Assembly (NCBI GenBank): GCA_045628945.1
Contig: JAZQQG010000022.1
Coordinates: 1-64,000, forward strand
From: RGIG4034 sp045628945
GTDB taxonomy: Bacteria; Bacillota; Clostridia; Lachnospirales; Lachnospiraceae
Length of the DNA: 64,000 bases
Direction: 5' to 3'
Position numbers and translations under genes: made by a program. The notes beneath the pieces were generated by a model. That model did no database searches. It saw nothing but the letters and a program-made list of their open reading frames with translations, and was not told where the DNA came from. Below, one piece after another: positions 8,713 to 16,992 of this stretch; position 1 is the first letter of the stretch; each line of letters opens with the position of its first letter.

Positions 8713-10806
8713 ATGAAAACGAAAATTTCTAATTTAATTAAAAAACTGAATATTCGAAAGCGAATGGACCGCTTCAATGAGAAGTATCTTCTTTGTACGT
8801 TGATTGAGGCACCGATTCTTGTTTATATCATCGAGATTATTTGTCGGCATTCCGCGATTAAGCCTCTTTTGTTCCTGGTAAGAAATCCGCTGATGTTTGC
8901 ATATAACGCCTTGCTGATCTACCTGGTGCTGTTCTTTGGCACTTTTTTCCGCAAGCGTATTTTCTATGCAAGTGTTGCGACGTTCTTCTTTCTGGTAATC
9001 GGCTTCATTGACGGTATTGCCACCTTCTTTAAGGCGATGCCGGTGACGGCAGGGGATATGGTAATGATCCAGGATCTGTCGAAGATTGTAAGTCTCTATC
9101 TTCCCTGGCCCGTGATTATTCTTTTGGCAGTGTTAATTCTTGCGGTTCTTGCCTTGTTAATCTTCGCAGGCATTAAGTCCCCGAAGTATGAGGGCAAGAT
9201 GCATCGTTTGCCGGCCTTTGTCTCCACCGTGGTCTTTGCACTTGCTATGTACGGTCTGGACATTCTGTTGATTTTTATCGGGGTGTCTACGAAGGATTAT
9301 TCGGATCTGGCTACGACCTTTGCCAATTACGGATATCTGTATTGCTTTACCGAGAGCGTGTTAAAAAGCGGTATGGAGAAACCGAAGAACTATTCCACCG
9401 AAAAGGTTGAGGAAGTGTTAAAAGAGGATTTGAACATCGAGGACGTGGAGCAACTGGAGCCGTCCTTACCGAATCCGGATGTCTATGAGATTGAGGGTGG
9501 TCAGGCGAATCGCTTTACCAAGGAGGAACTTTCTCGCCCGAATATTATCTTTATTCAGCTGGAATCCTTTATGGATACCGACCGAATGCTTGGGTTAGAG
9601 ACCAGCGAGGATCCCATTCCGGTATTCCATTCCCTGATGGAGTCTTGCATCACAGGAACCTTGTCCGTGCCCAGCATCGGTGCCGGAACCGCGAACACGG
9701 AGTTCGAGGTGGTAACCGGAATGAATATTGATTTCTTCGGTCCCGGCGAGTATCCGTTTAAGACCATTCTGAAGCAGACGACTGCGGAGAGTATGGCGTA
9801 TGTGATGAAGAATCTGGGATATACCGCATCGGTAATGCATAACAATGACGGAACCTTCTATGACCGAAATGTGGCGTATGCCAATATGGGCTTCGATCAG
9901 TTTATTTCGATGGAGTATATGTATCATCTGAATCGCAATGTGAATAACTTTGCAAAAGATGAGATTCTTACCGACGAGATTATGACGGTGCTTCGTGAGA
10001 CGGATACGCCGGACTATATTATGACGATTTCGGTACAGCCTCACGGAGACTATCCTTCGGAGCGTCGCGGCGATTCCCAGCCGGTATTCATCCGCTACAA
10101 GGATCAGTCCAAGGAAAATGCGCTGTCCTATTACATTAATCAGATTCACGAGGTGGACATCTTCGTGGGAGAACTGATTGCGGAACTGGAGACCTATGAG
10201 GAGCCGGTAGTATTGGTACTCTACGGAGATCATATTCCTGCGTTTGGTCTGACCGCCGGGGATCTGACAAATGACCGCTTAAATGAAACGGAATATGTTG
10301 TATGGAGTAACTTCGGTCTGACGGGACAGGATCGTGACATCGAGGCGTTCCAGTTAGCAGCCCGTGTACAGGAGCTGCTCGGAATGCAGGAAGGGGTAAT
10401 CTTTACTCTGCATCAGATGTGTTCTCAGAACCCGGACTATCTCTCCAAATTTGAACTCCTGCAGTATGATATGCTGTATGGTGCAAGAGAGGTATACAAG
10501 GGCATCAACCCGTATCATCCGACGCAGATTCATATGGGACACTTCAGCAAGGAACCCCGTATTACGGAGGTTATTGTTGACGACGGCGATACCTTTATTC
10601 GTGGAATCTACTTCAATGAATTCAGCTACGTATCGGTAAACGGTGAGCAGAAGAACGCGCTTATGATCAATGATTATACGCTCTTAATGGAGCTGGAAGT
10701 AAAGGAAGGCGATGTGATTACCGTATCCCAGATCGGTGACGACCGGGAGGTCCTTGGAACCACCGAACCGTTTACTTATCAGGTGGAAGTGCCGGAAGAA
10801 CAATAA
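8713..10806 (+). CDS. LtaS-like membrane sulfatase-family protein
   Basis: The 697-residue protein has a basic N terminus, about five membrane helices (residues 25-200) and an extracellular alkaline phosphatase/sulfatase-fold domain from PNIIFIQLESF (about 276). T326 in GAGTANTEF is the likely metal-bound nucleophile, and LYGDHIP carries the late Asp/His ligands. Members transfer glycerol-phosphate from phosphatidylglycerol to build lipoteichoic acid or modify other glycans. About 90 residues after the sulfatase fold look like an added beta domain, longer than classic LtaS. No Shine-Dalgarno precedes ATG 8713 and the promoter sits 8 bases upstream, so the mRNA appears leaderless. ATG 8764 is an alternative start with only a weak GAAAG site. 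Confidence 0.85.
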   Translation: MKTKISNLIKKLNIRKRMDRFNEKYLLCTLIEAPILVYIIEIICRHSAIKPLLFLVRNPLMFAYNALLIYLVLFFGTFFRKRIFYASVATFFFLVIGFIDGIATFFKAMPVTAGDMVMIQDLSKIVSLYLPWPVIILLAVLILAVLALLIFAGIKSPKYEGKMHRLPAFVSTVVFALAMYGLDILLIFIGVSTKDYSDLATTFANYGYLYCFTESVLKSGMEKPKNYSTEKVEEVLKEDLNIEDVEQLEPSLPNPDVYEIEGGQANRFTKEELSRPNIIFIQLESFMDTDRMLGLETSEDPIPVFHSLMESCITGTLSVPSIGAGTANTEFEVVTGMNIDFFGPGEYPFKTILKQTTAESMAYVMKNLGYTASVMHNNDGTFYDRNVAYANMGFDQFISMEYMYHLNRNVNNFAKDEILTDEIMTVLRETDTPDYIMTISVQPHGDYPSERRGDSQPVFIRYKDQSKENALSYYINQIHEVDIFVGELIAELETYEEPVVLVLYGDHIPAFGLTAGDLTNDRLNETEYVVWSNFGLTGQDRDIEAFQLAARVQELLGMQEGVIFTLHQMCSQNPDYLSKFELLQYDMLYGAREVYKGINPYHPTQIHMGHFSKEPRITEVIVDDGDTFIRGIYFNEFSYVSVNGEQKNALMINDYTLLMELEVKEGDVITVSQIGDDREVLGTTEPFTYQVEVPEEQ

Positions 10807-10822
10807 GAAACATGTGTTATTT

Positions 10823-10862
10823 AATGCTCTTTTCTCCTGCGGAAAAGAGCATTCTTTTTTTT
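10823..10862 (+). terminator. Terminator of the LtaS-like gene
   Basis: AATGCTCTTTTC (10823-10834) pairs with GAAAAGAGCATT (10842-10853), followed by C and eight T. This is a classic 12-bp intrinsic terminator and makes the LtaS-like gene monocistronic. Confidence 0.93.
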
Positions 10863-10893
10863 GTCAGGGGTGTGGTTTTGTAAGGATTCACAC

Positions 10894-10923
10894 TTGCACA
10901 GAACCTATACTGTATGGTAGAAT
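10894..10923 (+). promoter_or_regulatory. Promoter for the deacetylase-bactofilin operon
   Basis: TTGCAC (10894-10899), an 18-base spacer and TAGAAT (10918-10923) predict a start near 10930, about 30 bases before the deacetylase ATG. It may drive the long run through polC. Confidence 0.55.
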
Positions 10924-10960
10924 TATTCACAGTGGTTAGGAAAGGATAAGGGATGGTTTC

Positions 10961-12013
10961 ATGGCAGAAGCAAGTACTGCAACAGACCGTGATACGTACC
11001 GTAAGAAGCGCGTTCGTCGTTTGAAGAAGATGATCTTATCCGCATTGATTGCCTTGCTTCTTCTGCCGATTCTTCTATGTATTTTCTTGACGGTGAGAAT
11101 GAACCGCTTGGAGAAATCCGTTCGAGAGCTCACGCGACTGGTTCATGAGACGCTGGAAACAAGGACCGAGGCAAACGAGGATTCTTTGGCCAAGCAGGCG
11201 GTTGGAGAGGATGCGAGGTCTGAAGCAGACACCGAGGCTTCGGCTTTTGCGGTTTCGGGGGAGGATTCCTGTGTACCGATAGCGAGCAAAGCCGGAGTGG
11301 TGGTTACCGCTGAGCGCACGGATGATAAGGTTAGTTTTTTGCGGGCCGGTGATTTGGAAGAGCAGTCCGACGGAATCGACGGTGCGAGGAAGCGCATCTA
11401 TCTGACGTTTGATGACGGACCGAGTTCCTATACGAATGAGATTCTCGACATCCTTGCGGATTACGGTGTTAAAGCAACCTTTTTCGTGGTCAAAAAGGAT
11501 GCGGAGATTTACGGAGACCGATATCGTCGCATTGTGGAGGAAGGGCATTCCCTGGGAATCCATTCTTCGACGCATGTGATGCATACGATTTATAAGAGCC
11601 CGGATGCGCTGATGGAGGATATTCACTCCATGCAGGATTTTCTTTTTGAGGTAACCGGTACGCGTACAACCCTGTACCGATTCCCGGGAGGAAGCAGCAA
11701 TTCCTTCATCAAGAAGAAACTGCCCGGTTTTTTACAGGCAGTGACGGATGGAGGATATGTTTATTTCGATTGGAACATTGACTCGAAGGATGCGGACGGT
11801 AAGATCCTTACCAAAACGCAGGTGTATAACAATGTGGTGAAGGCGATTGCGAAGCATGATGTGTGTGTGATTCTGATGCATGATGCTCAGTCGAAACGAT
11901 CCACGGTGGATGCGCTTCCTGAAATTTTGGATGCGATTCTTAAGATGGATGGGGCGGTGATTCTTCCGATTACGGAAGGAACAAATCCGGTTCAACATAG
12001 AAGTATGGAATAG
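10961..12013 (+). CDS. Membrane-anchored polysaccharide (peptidoglycan-type) deacetylase
   Basis: In this 350-residue protein a basic N terminus leads into one membrane helix (about 24-46). A coiled-coil-like stretch and a low-complexity acidic/Ala linker (about 47-140) follow, then a NodB deacetylase domain (about 145-340). Visible motifs are the Asp-Asp pair in YLTFDDGPSSYTNE, HSSTH as the metal-binding HxxxH, RFPGGSSN, and DWNIDSKD. These enzymes remove N-acetyl groups from peptidoglycan or other extracellular glycans, giving lysozyme resistance. The next gene, 29 bases on, is a bactofilin, so the enzyme may be positioned by that filament; this is inference. The start at 10961 is preceded by AAGGG. 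Confidence 0.9.
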   Translation: MAEASTATDRDTYRKKRVRRLKKMILSALIALLLLPILLCIFLTVRMNRLEKSVRELTRLVHETLETRTEANEDSLAKQAVGEDARSEADTEASAFAVSGEDSCVPIASKAGVVVTAERTDDKVSFLRAGDLEEQSDGIDGARKRIYLTFDDGPSSYTNEILDILADYGVKATFFVVKKDAEIYGDRYRRIVEEGHSLGIHSSTHVMHTIYKSPDALMEDIHSMQDFLFEVTGTRTTLYRFPGGSSNSFIKKKLPGFLQAVTDGGYVYFDWNIDSKDADGKILTKTQVYNNVVKAIAKHDVCVILMHDAQSKRSTVDALPEILDAILKMDGAVILPITEGTNPVQHRSME

Positions 12014-12042
12014 TCATATATTTATTTACGGAGGACATTACA

Positions 12043-12738
12043 ATGGGATTTTTTTCGGATTTGAAGGAAGACTTATCGCAGGCTGTTGATGAGATGCTTC
12101 CCGAAGAGACCGCTTCTGAGGAAAGCGTTGTGGCAGAAGAGGTCACTGAGGCAGAGACAGTTGCTGAGATGGATCTTGCGACGGTACCTCAGGCAGAGGC
12201 AGAGCCTGAGAAGAAGGCAGACAAGAAAGACAAAAAGAATAACAACAAGGGAGATTTTACAATGGACAGCTATCAGGAAGTGTTGGATGAAACCGCTATT
12301 ATTACCCGTGGTATGACCGTAAGCGGTGATATTAAGTCACAGGGTTCCCTCGATGTATTGGGTTCCGTGTTCGGTAATATTGATGTACTTGGTAAGCTGA
12401 ATATCTCCGGTAGCGTTCAGGGGGATTCCGCAGCGTCTGAAATTTTTGCAGATTCCGCAAGAATCTCCGGTGACGTGAAGTCCAGCGGCAGCATCAAAAT
12501 CGGACAGAGCTCCGTCATTATCGGTAACATCTCCGCAACCAGCGCAGTGGTTGCCGGTGCAGTGAAGGGTGACATCGATGTGAAGGGTCCCGTAATTCTG
12601 GATTCCTCCGCAATCGTTATGGGTAACATCAAGTCGAAGTCCGTTCAGATCAATAACGGTGCGGTAATCGAAGGTATGTGCTCCCAGTGCTATGCCGAGG
12701 TGAATCCCTCCGCTTTCTTCAACGAGTATAAGAAGTAA
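12043..12738 (+). CDS. Bactofilin (polymer-forming cytoskeletal protein)
   Basis: The 231-residue protein begins MGFFSDLKED, a short amphipathic start. An acidic Glu/Ala-rich stretch (about 17-58) and a Lys/Asn-rich hinge (58-70) lead to the bactofilin beta-helix core (about 80-215), with repeating G-D-I-K-S-x-G-S turns. Bactofilins self-assemble without nucleotides and recruit wall enzymes. An in-frame ATG at 12262 (residue 74) sits exactly at the core boundary, 8 bases after AAGGGAG, so a 158-residue core-only form could also be made. The main start has CGGAGG upstream. It lies between the deacetylase and pyrH, probably in one transcript. Confidence 0.88.
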   Translation: MGFFSDLKEDLSQAVDEMLPEETASEESVVAEEVTEAETVAEMDLATVPQAEAEPEKKADKKDKKNNNKGDFTMDSYQEVLDETAIITRGMTVSGDIKSQGSLDVLGSVFGNIDVLGKLNISGSVQGDSAASEIFADSARISGDVKSSGSIKIGQSSVIIGNISATSAVVAGAVKGDIDVKGPVILDSSAIVMGNIKSKSVQINNGAVIEGMCSQCYAEVNPSAFFNEYKK

Positions 12739-12767
12739 TCCATTGATTGCATAAAAGGAGGACGCTT

Positions 12768-13466
12768 ATGTCCAGAGTAATGTTAAAACTTAGCGGGGAA
12801 GCCCTGGCAGGAGAGAAGAAGACCGGCTTTGATGAGCCTACCTGCCGTGAGGTTGCGCTCCAGGTGAAGAAGTTAATCGATGCAGGTACCGAGGTGGGTG
12901 TCGTCATCGGTGGCGGTAATTTCTGGAGAGGCAGAACCAGTGAGAATATCGACCGTACCAAGGCGGACCAGATCGGAATGTTAGCCACGGTGATGAACTG
13001 TATCTATGTTTCCGAGATTTTCAGAAGCGAAGGAATGCAGACGGAGATTCTGACGCCGTTTCACTGTTCCTCTTTTACCGAACTGTTTAGTAAGGACAAA
13101 GCAGTTGCAGCACTGAAAAGCGGCAAGGTGGTATTCTTCGCAGGCGGTACCGGTCATCCTTATTTCTCGACGGATACCGGCGTAGTGCTTCGTGCAATTG
13201 AGATTGAGGCGGATGCCATCTATCTTGCGAAGGCAGTGGACGGTGTCTATGATTCGGATCCCCGTAAGAATCCGGATGCCAAGAAATATGATACCGTGTC
13301 CATTGATGAAGTAATCGCAAAGAATCTTCAGGTGGTGGATATGACCGCTTCCATTTTGGCAAGAGACAATAAGATGAAGATGGTGGTCTTTTTGCTGAAT
13401 GAGGAAGACGGAATCTATAATGCCGTAAACGGCAAATTAAACGGAACCGTAGTAACGGTGGATTAA
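12768..13466 (+). CDS. pyrH: UMP kinase
   Basis: The 232-residue hexameric amino-acid-kinase-fold enzyme phosphorylates UMP to UDP. The motifs are KLSGEALAG at the start, VIGGGNFWRGR, and the nucleotide-site stretch FFAGGTGHPYFSTDT. ATG 12768 is chosen because AAAGGAGG precedes it at the right distance and the family begins at this residue; the longer frame from 12747 has no ribosome site. It sits directly before frr, the usual neighbour, but tsf and rpsB are not here. Confidence 0.96.
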   Translation: MSRVMLKLSGEALAGEKKTGFDEPTCREVALQVKKLIDAGTEVGVVIGGGNFWRGRTSENIDRTKADQIGMLATVMNCIYVSEIFRSEGMQTEILTPFHCSSFTELFSKDKAVAALKSGKVVFFAGGTGHPYFSTDTGVVLRAIEIEADAIYLAKAVDGVYDSDPRKNPDAKKYDTVSIDEVIAKNLQVVDMTASILARDNKMKMVVFLLNEEDGIYNAVNGKLNGTVVTVD

Positions 13467-13478
13467 TGAAGGAGGAGG

Positions 13479-13495
13479 ATGTCCCCAGCGGACAT
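13479..13495 (+). promoter_or_regulatory. Hairpin between the frr Shine-Dalgarno and start codon
   Basis: GGAGGAGG (13471-13478) is 28 bases from the frr ATG at 13507, too far to be used directly. ATGTCC (13479-13484) and GGACAT (13490-13495) form a perfect 6-bp stem beginning right after the ribosome site. Folding it reduces the effective spacing to about 11 bases. A tiny frame from ATG 13466 (MKEEDVPSGH, stop 13496-13498) overlaps the pyrH stop and crosses this element. Confidence 0.5.
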
Positions 13496-13506
13496 TGAGT
13501 AGAACC

Positions 13507-14058
13507 ATGGATGCAAGAATCAAACCTTATGAAGAAAAAATGCAGAAGGCCGTAGATTTCTTGGCACAGGATTATCTTACGATCCGTGCCGGACGTGCCA
13601 ACCCCCATATTTTAGACAAACTGAAGGTAGAATACTACGGAACCCCTACCCCGCTTCAGCAGGTAGGTAACATCTCCGTTCCCGAGGCCCGTATCATTCA
13701 GATCGCTCCTTGGGAGAAGAGCCTGATTAAGGAAATCGAGAAGGCAATTATGTGTTCCGATATCGGGATTACCCCCAGCAACGACGGAAGTGTAATTCGT
13801 CTGGTATTCCCGGAGTTAACCGAGGACAGACGTAAGGAATTGGTGAAGGATATTCGTAAAAAAGCAGAGGACCAGAAGGTAGCTGTTCGTAACGTACGCC
13901 GTGACGGAAATGATGCATTTAAGAAACTTGCCAAGGAAGAGGTTTCTGAGGATGAGATCGCAGGATTATCGGATGAGCTTCAGAAGATTACCGATAAGTA
14001 CATCAAAGAGATCGATTCTATGATGGAAGACAAGTCCAAAGAGATCATGACGGTGTAA
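13507..14058 (+). CDS. frr: Ribosome recycling factor
   Basis: This 183-residue factor splits post-termination ribosomes together with EF-G. The diagnostic segment TIRAGRANPHILDKLKVEYYG is intact, as are the C-terminal helices. The start is placed at ATG 13507 (MDARIKPYEEKM) because homologs begin there. A TTG at 13495 would add four residues but lies inside a hairpin. The ribosome site is separated by that hairpin (see the separate entry). The gene lies in the conserved frr-uppS-cdsA-dxr-rseP-ispG-polC order. Confidence 0.95.
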   Translation: MDARIKPYEEKMQKAVDFLAQDYLTIRAGRANPHILDKLKVEYYGTPTPLQQVGNISVPEARIIQIAPWEKSLIKEIEKAIMCSDIGITPSNDGSVIRLVFPELTEDRRKELVKDIRKKAEDQKVAVRNVRRDGNDAFKKLAKEEVSEDEIAGLSDELQKITDKYIKEIDSMMEDKSKEIMTV

Positions 14059-14080
14059 TTGAGATTCAACTGTTAACGGA

Positions 14081-14105
14081 GGCAGACCTTCACGGTCTGC
14101 CTTTT
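14081..14105 (+). terminator. Weak terminator or attenuator between frr and uppS
   Basis: GGCAGACC (14081-14088) pairs with GGTCTGCC (14094-14101), followed by TTTT and then C. The stem is good but the T tract is short, so partial read-through into uppS is likely. Confidence 0.55.
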
Positions 14106-14158
14106 CGGGTCTGTAGCCCTGATTCAGAGGGCCAGAATCCGGAAACGAAAGGATTGCT

Positions 14159-14896
14159 ATGGAAGAAGAGTTAAAAATCCCGACGCACGTGGCCATTATC
14201 TTAGACGGCAACGGCCGTTGGGCGAAGCGACGCGGATTGCCGAGAAGCTTAGGACATGCCCAGGGCGCCAAGAACGTGGAGACCATCTGTGAAGCGGCAT
14301 GGGATCTGGGAATTAAATATGTCACGATGTACGCTTTCAGTACCGAGAACTGGAATCGTCCCACCGATGAAGTGAACTCCATCATGAAACTTTTGGCGAC
14401 CTATCTGAAGACCTGGGCGAAGAAAACCAAAAAGCATGACATGCGTTGTCGTGTCATCGGTGATGTGACCGGACTGGATGAAAAGACCAGAGAAATCATT
14501 GCCGACATGGAAGAGACCACGAAAGACTATAAAGGACTAAACTTCCAGATTGCCTTAAATTACGGAAGCCGTGATGAGATTACCCGCGGGGTACGGGCAC
14601 TGGCCAAACGGGTGAAAGAGGGAACCCTTCAGCCGGAAGAGATTACGGAAGCAATGATTCAGGGCAGCCTGGATACTGCGGATATTCCGGATCCCGACCT
14701 CATTATTCGCCCCAGCGGAGAGCAGCGTCTGTCGAATTTCTTACTGTGGCAGGCGGCCTACAGCGAATTCTACTATTCCGATATCCTGTGGCCGGATTTT
14801 ACCCCCAAGGATTTAGAGGATGCGGTCAGAGAGTACAGCAACCGAAATCGTCGTTTCGGAAAGACCGAAGCACAGATGGGGCAAAAAGAGGACTAG
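14159..14896 (+). CDS. uppS: Isoprenyl transferase (undecaprenyl diphosphate synthase)
   Basis: The 245-residue cis-prenyltransferase elongates farnesyl diphosphate to the C55 carrier for peptidoglycan and surface glycans. The first motif is LDGNGRWAKRRGLPR with the catalytic Asp; YAFSTENW and the C-terminal RPSGEQRLSNFL motif are intact. ispA, dxs, dxr and ispG, which make its substrate, are in the same window. The ribosome site is GAAAGGA. It is followed 40 bases on by cdsA. Confidence 0.96.
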   Translation: MEEELKIPTHVAIILDGNGRWAKRRGLPRSLGHAQGAKNVETICEAAWDLGIKYVTMYAFSTENWNRPTDEVNSIMKLLATYLKTWAKKTKKHDMRCRVIGDVTGLDEKTREIIADMEETTKDYKGLNFQIALNYGSRDEITRGVRALAKRVKEGTLQPEEITEAMIQGSLDTADIPDPDLIIRPSGEQRLSNFLLWQAAYSEFYYSDILWPDFTPKDLEDAVREYSNRNRRFGKTEAQMGQKED

Positions 14897-14936
14897 AGAT
14901 ATCGTATCATGAGACAAAGGTGAAGGAGAATATATT

Positions 14937-15755
14937 ATGTTAACCAGAACAATCAGCGGAATCGTTTTAACCATTATTGCTGTTTCTACCATTTGGTTTG
15001 GCGGCTATGTGCTTGCACCGGTACTGGCACTTGTAAGTCTTACCGGATATTACGAGCTTTGCAAAGCAACGAAGGTGCATACCCCGGGTCAAAAGATGAA
15101 TCTTTTGGAGGCAGTGGGATATGTGGGCATCTTGGCCTTCTACGCATTGTTATACTTTTTTGAGAATCATACGATGTTATTATTTACCATTGTATTCAGC
15201 CTGTTGATTATGATGGCGGTGTATGTGCTGACCTTCCCGCGGTTTCATGCAGACGATCTGATGAAGTCCGGCTTTGCCCTGCTGTATTGCCCGGTTATGA
15301 TTTCCTTTGTCTATCAGACGCGTCAGATGGAGCAGGGAATCTACATTGTATGGTTGATTTTCATCGCCTCCTGGATTAGTGATACCTGTGCTTATCTGGT
15401 GGGCGTGACCATCGGAAAGCACAAATACCTTCCGAAGCTTAGCCCGAAGAAATCCATCGAGGGTTCCATCGGCGGTATTGTGGGGGCTGCATTGGTTGGC
15501 GGTTTGTACGGTTATCTGGTGGTGGAAAAGGTAATGCCCGGACAGAATATCACCTGGATCTTTGCCCTGATCGGCGGTGTTGGTTCGGTCATCAGTCAGA
15601 TTGGCGATCTGGTGGCATCTGCCATCAAGCGAAACTACGAGATCAAGGACTACGGTCGCATTATTCCCGGACACGGCGGAATTATGGACCGCTTCGACAG
15701 TGTTATTGTAACGGCACCTATTATCTATTGCCTGGCCTATTACCTGATCGGTTAG
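14937..15755 (+). CDS. cdsA: Phosphatidate cytidylyltransferase
   Basis: This 272-residue integral membrane protein with about eight helices makes CDP-diacylglycerol, the precursor of phosphatidylglycerol. The C-terminal CDS signature includes SPKKSIEGSIGG and the late DRFDSVIVTAP segment with its metal-binding Asp. It supplies the lipid from which the LtaS-like enzyme would draw glycerol-phosphate. The start is set by AAGGAG. Confidence 0.95.
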   Translation: MLTRTISGIVLTIIAVSTIWFGGYVLAPVLALVSLTGYYELCKATKVHTPGQKMNLLEAVGYVGILAFYALLYFFENHTMLLFTIVFSLLIMMAVYVLTFPRFHADDLMKSGFALLYCPVMISFVYQTRQMEQGIYIVWLIFIASWISDTCAYLVGVTIGKHKYLPKLSPKKSIEGSIGGIVGAALVGGLYGYLVVEKVMPGQNITWIFALIGGVGSVISQIGDLVASAIKRNYEIKDYGRIIPGHGGIMDRFDSVIVTAPIIYCLAYYLIG

Positions 15756-15810
15756 TCGAAGAAAACATACCGGCAGCGTGGTTTTTGGTATCACGCGAAG
15801 GAGTGATTAC

Positions 15811-16983
15811 ATGAAAAAATTATGTATTCTTGGTTCAACGGGTTCCATCGGAACACAGACCCTGGATATTGTCAAAAATAATACGGATTTGCAGGTGATT
15901 GCCCTGACTGCCCATCGCAATGTTGAACTGATGGAACGTCAGGTGCGGGAATACCGGCCGAAGCTTGCGGTGATGACGGACGAGGAAGCGTACCGGGATT
16001 TGAAGATGCGTCTTCAGGATGAACCGGTTACGGTGGAATATGGTATGGAGGGAATGCTTCATGCGGCAACCTTAGACGAGGTGGATGTAGTCGTGACGGC
16101 GGTGGTCGGCATGATTGGCATTCGTCCGACGATGGCAGCCATTGAAGCACATAAGACCATTGCCTTGGCCAATAAGGAGACCCTGGTGACTGCAGGTCAT
16201 CTGATTATTCCGTTGGCTTCACAGAACGAGGTCTCGATTCTTCCGGTGGACAGTGAGCACAGTGCGATTTTTCAGTGTCTGCACAAGGAGAACCGTGAAC
16301 GACTGACCAAGATTCTGCTGACGGCATCCGGCGGGCCTTTTCGTGGTTATACGGCAGAGCAGTTGCGTACGGTGGACTTGAAGAAAGCACTTCGGCATCC
16401 GAACTGGTCCATGGGACGAAAGATTACTGTGGACAGCGCATCCCTTGTCAATAAGGGGCTGGAGGTTATGGAAGCAAAGTGGCTCTTCGGAGTGGACTTG
16501 GATCAGATTCAGGTTGTCATTCATCCCCAGAGCATTTTGCATTCTGCGGTGGAGTTTGCGGACGGCGGAATTATCGGTCAGATGGGGGCACCGGATATGC
16601 GCCTTCCCATTCAGTATGCTCTTTTCTATCCCGACAGAAGACCGATGGAAGGGAAACGTGTGAATCTCTTCGAATTGGGGGAGATGACCTTTGAAAAGCC
16701 GGACCCGGAGACGTTCCTGGGGCTGAAATATGCTTATGAGGCGGCAAGAGCAGGAGGCGTGATGCCTACCGTGTTCAATGCGGCCAATGAAAAGGCGGTT
16801 AGTCTGTTTCTGGAGGAGAAAATCCATTTCCTTCATATTTACGACCTGATTCAGGCCTGTATGGAGGATATTCCCAATATCTGTCATCCGAATCTGGATT
16901 GTATTCTGGAGACGGAGGCGGCGGTCTATGAGCACATCGATTCTCTTTTGGACGGGCTTAAGAAGAACGCACTTTATTCATAA
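15811..16983 (+). CDS. dxr: 1-deoxy-D-xylulose 5-phosphate reductoisomerase
   Basis: This 390-residue enzyme carries out the second step of the MEP isoprenoid pathway, NADPH-dependent conversion of DXP to MEP. The nucleotide fold begins LGSTGSIGTQTLDI; ALANKETLV and the metal/substrate segment PVDSEHSAIFQ are present, as is SLVNKGLEVMEA. ATG 15811 is chosen because GAAGGAG precedes it and the protein begins MKKLCILGSTGS; the frame from 15778 has no ribosome site. It ends 9 bases before rseP. Confidence 0.96.
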   Translation: MKKLCILGSTGSIGTQTLDIVKNNTDLQVIALTAHRNVELMERQVREYRPKLAVMTDEEAYRDLKMRLQDEPVTVEYGMEGMLHAATLDEVDVVVTAVVGMIGIRPTMAAIEAHKTIALANKETLVTAGHLIIPLASQNEVSILPVDSEHSAIFQCLHKENRERLTKILLTASGGPFRGYTAEQLRTVDLKKALRHPNWSMGRKITVDSASLVNKGLEVMEAKWLFGVDLDQIQVVIHPQSILHSAVEFADGGIIGQMGAPDMRLPIQYALFYPDRRPMEGKRVNLFELGEMTFEKPDPETFLGLKYAYEAARAGGVMPTVFNAANEKAVSLFLEEKIHFLHIYDLIQACMEDIPNICHPNLDCILETEAAVYEHIDSLLDGLKKNALYS

Positions 16984-16992
16984 GGAGACGCT

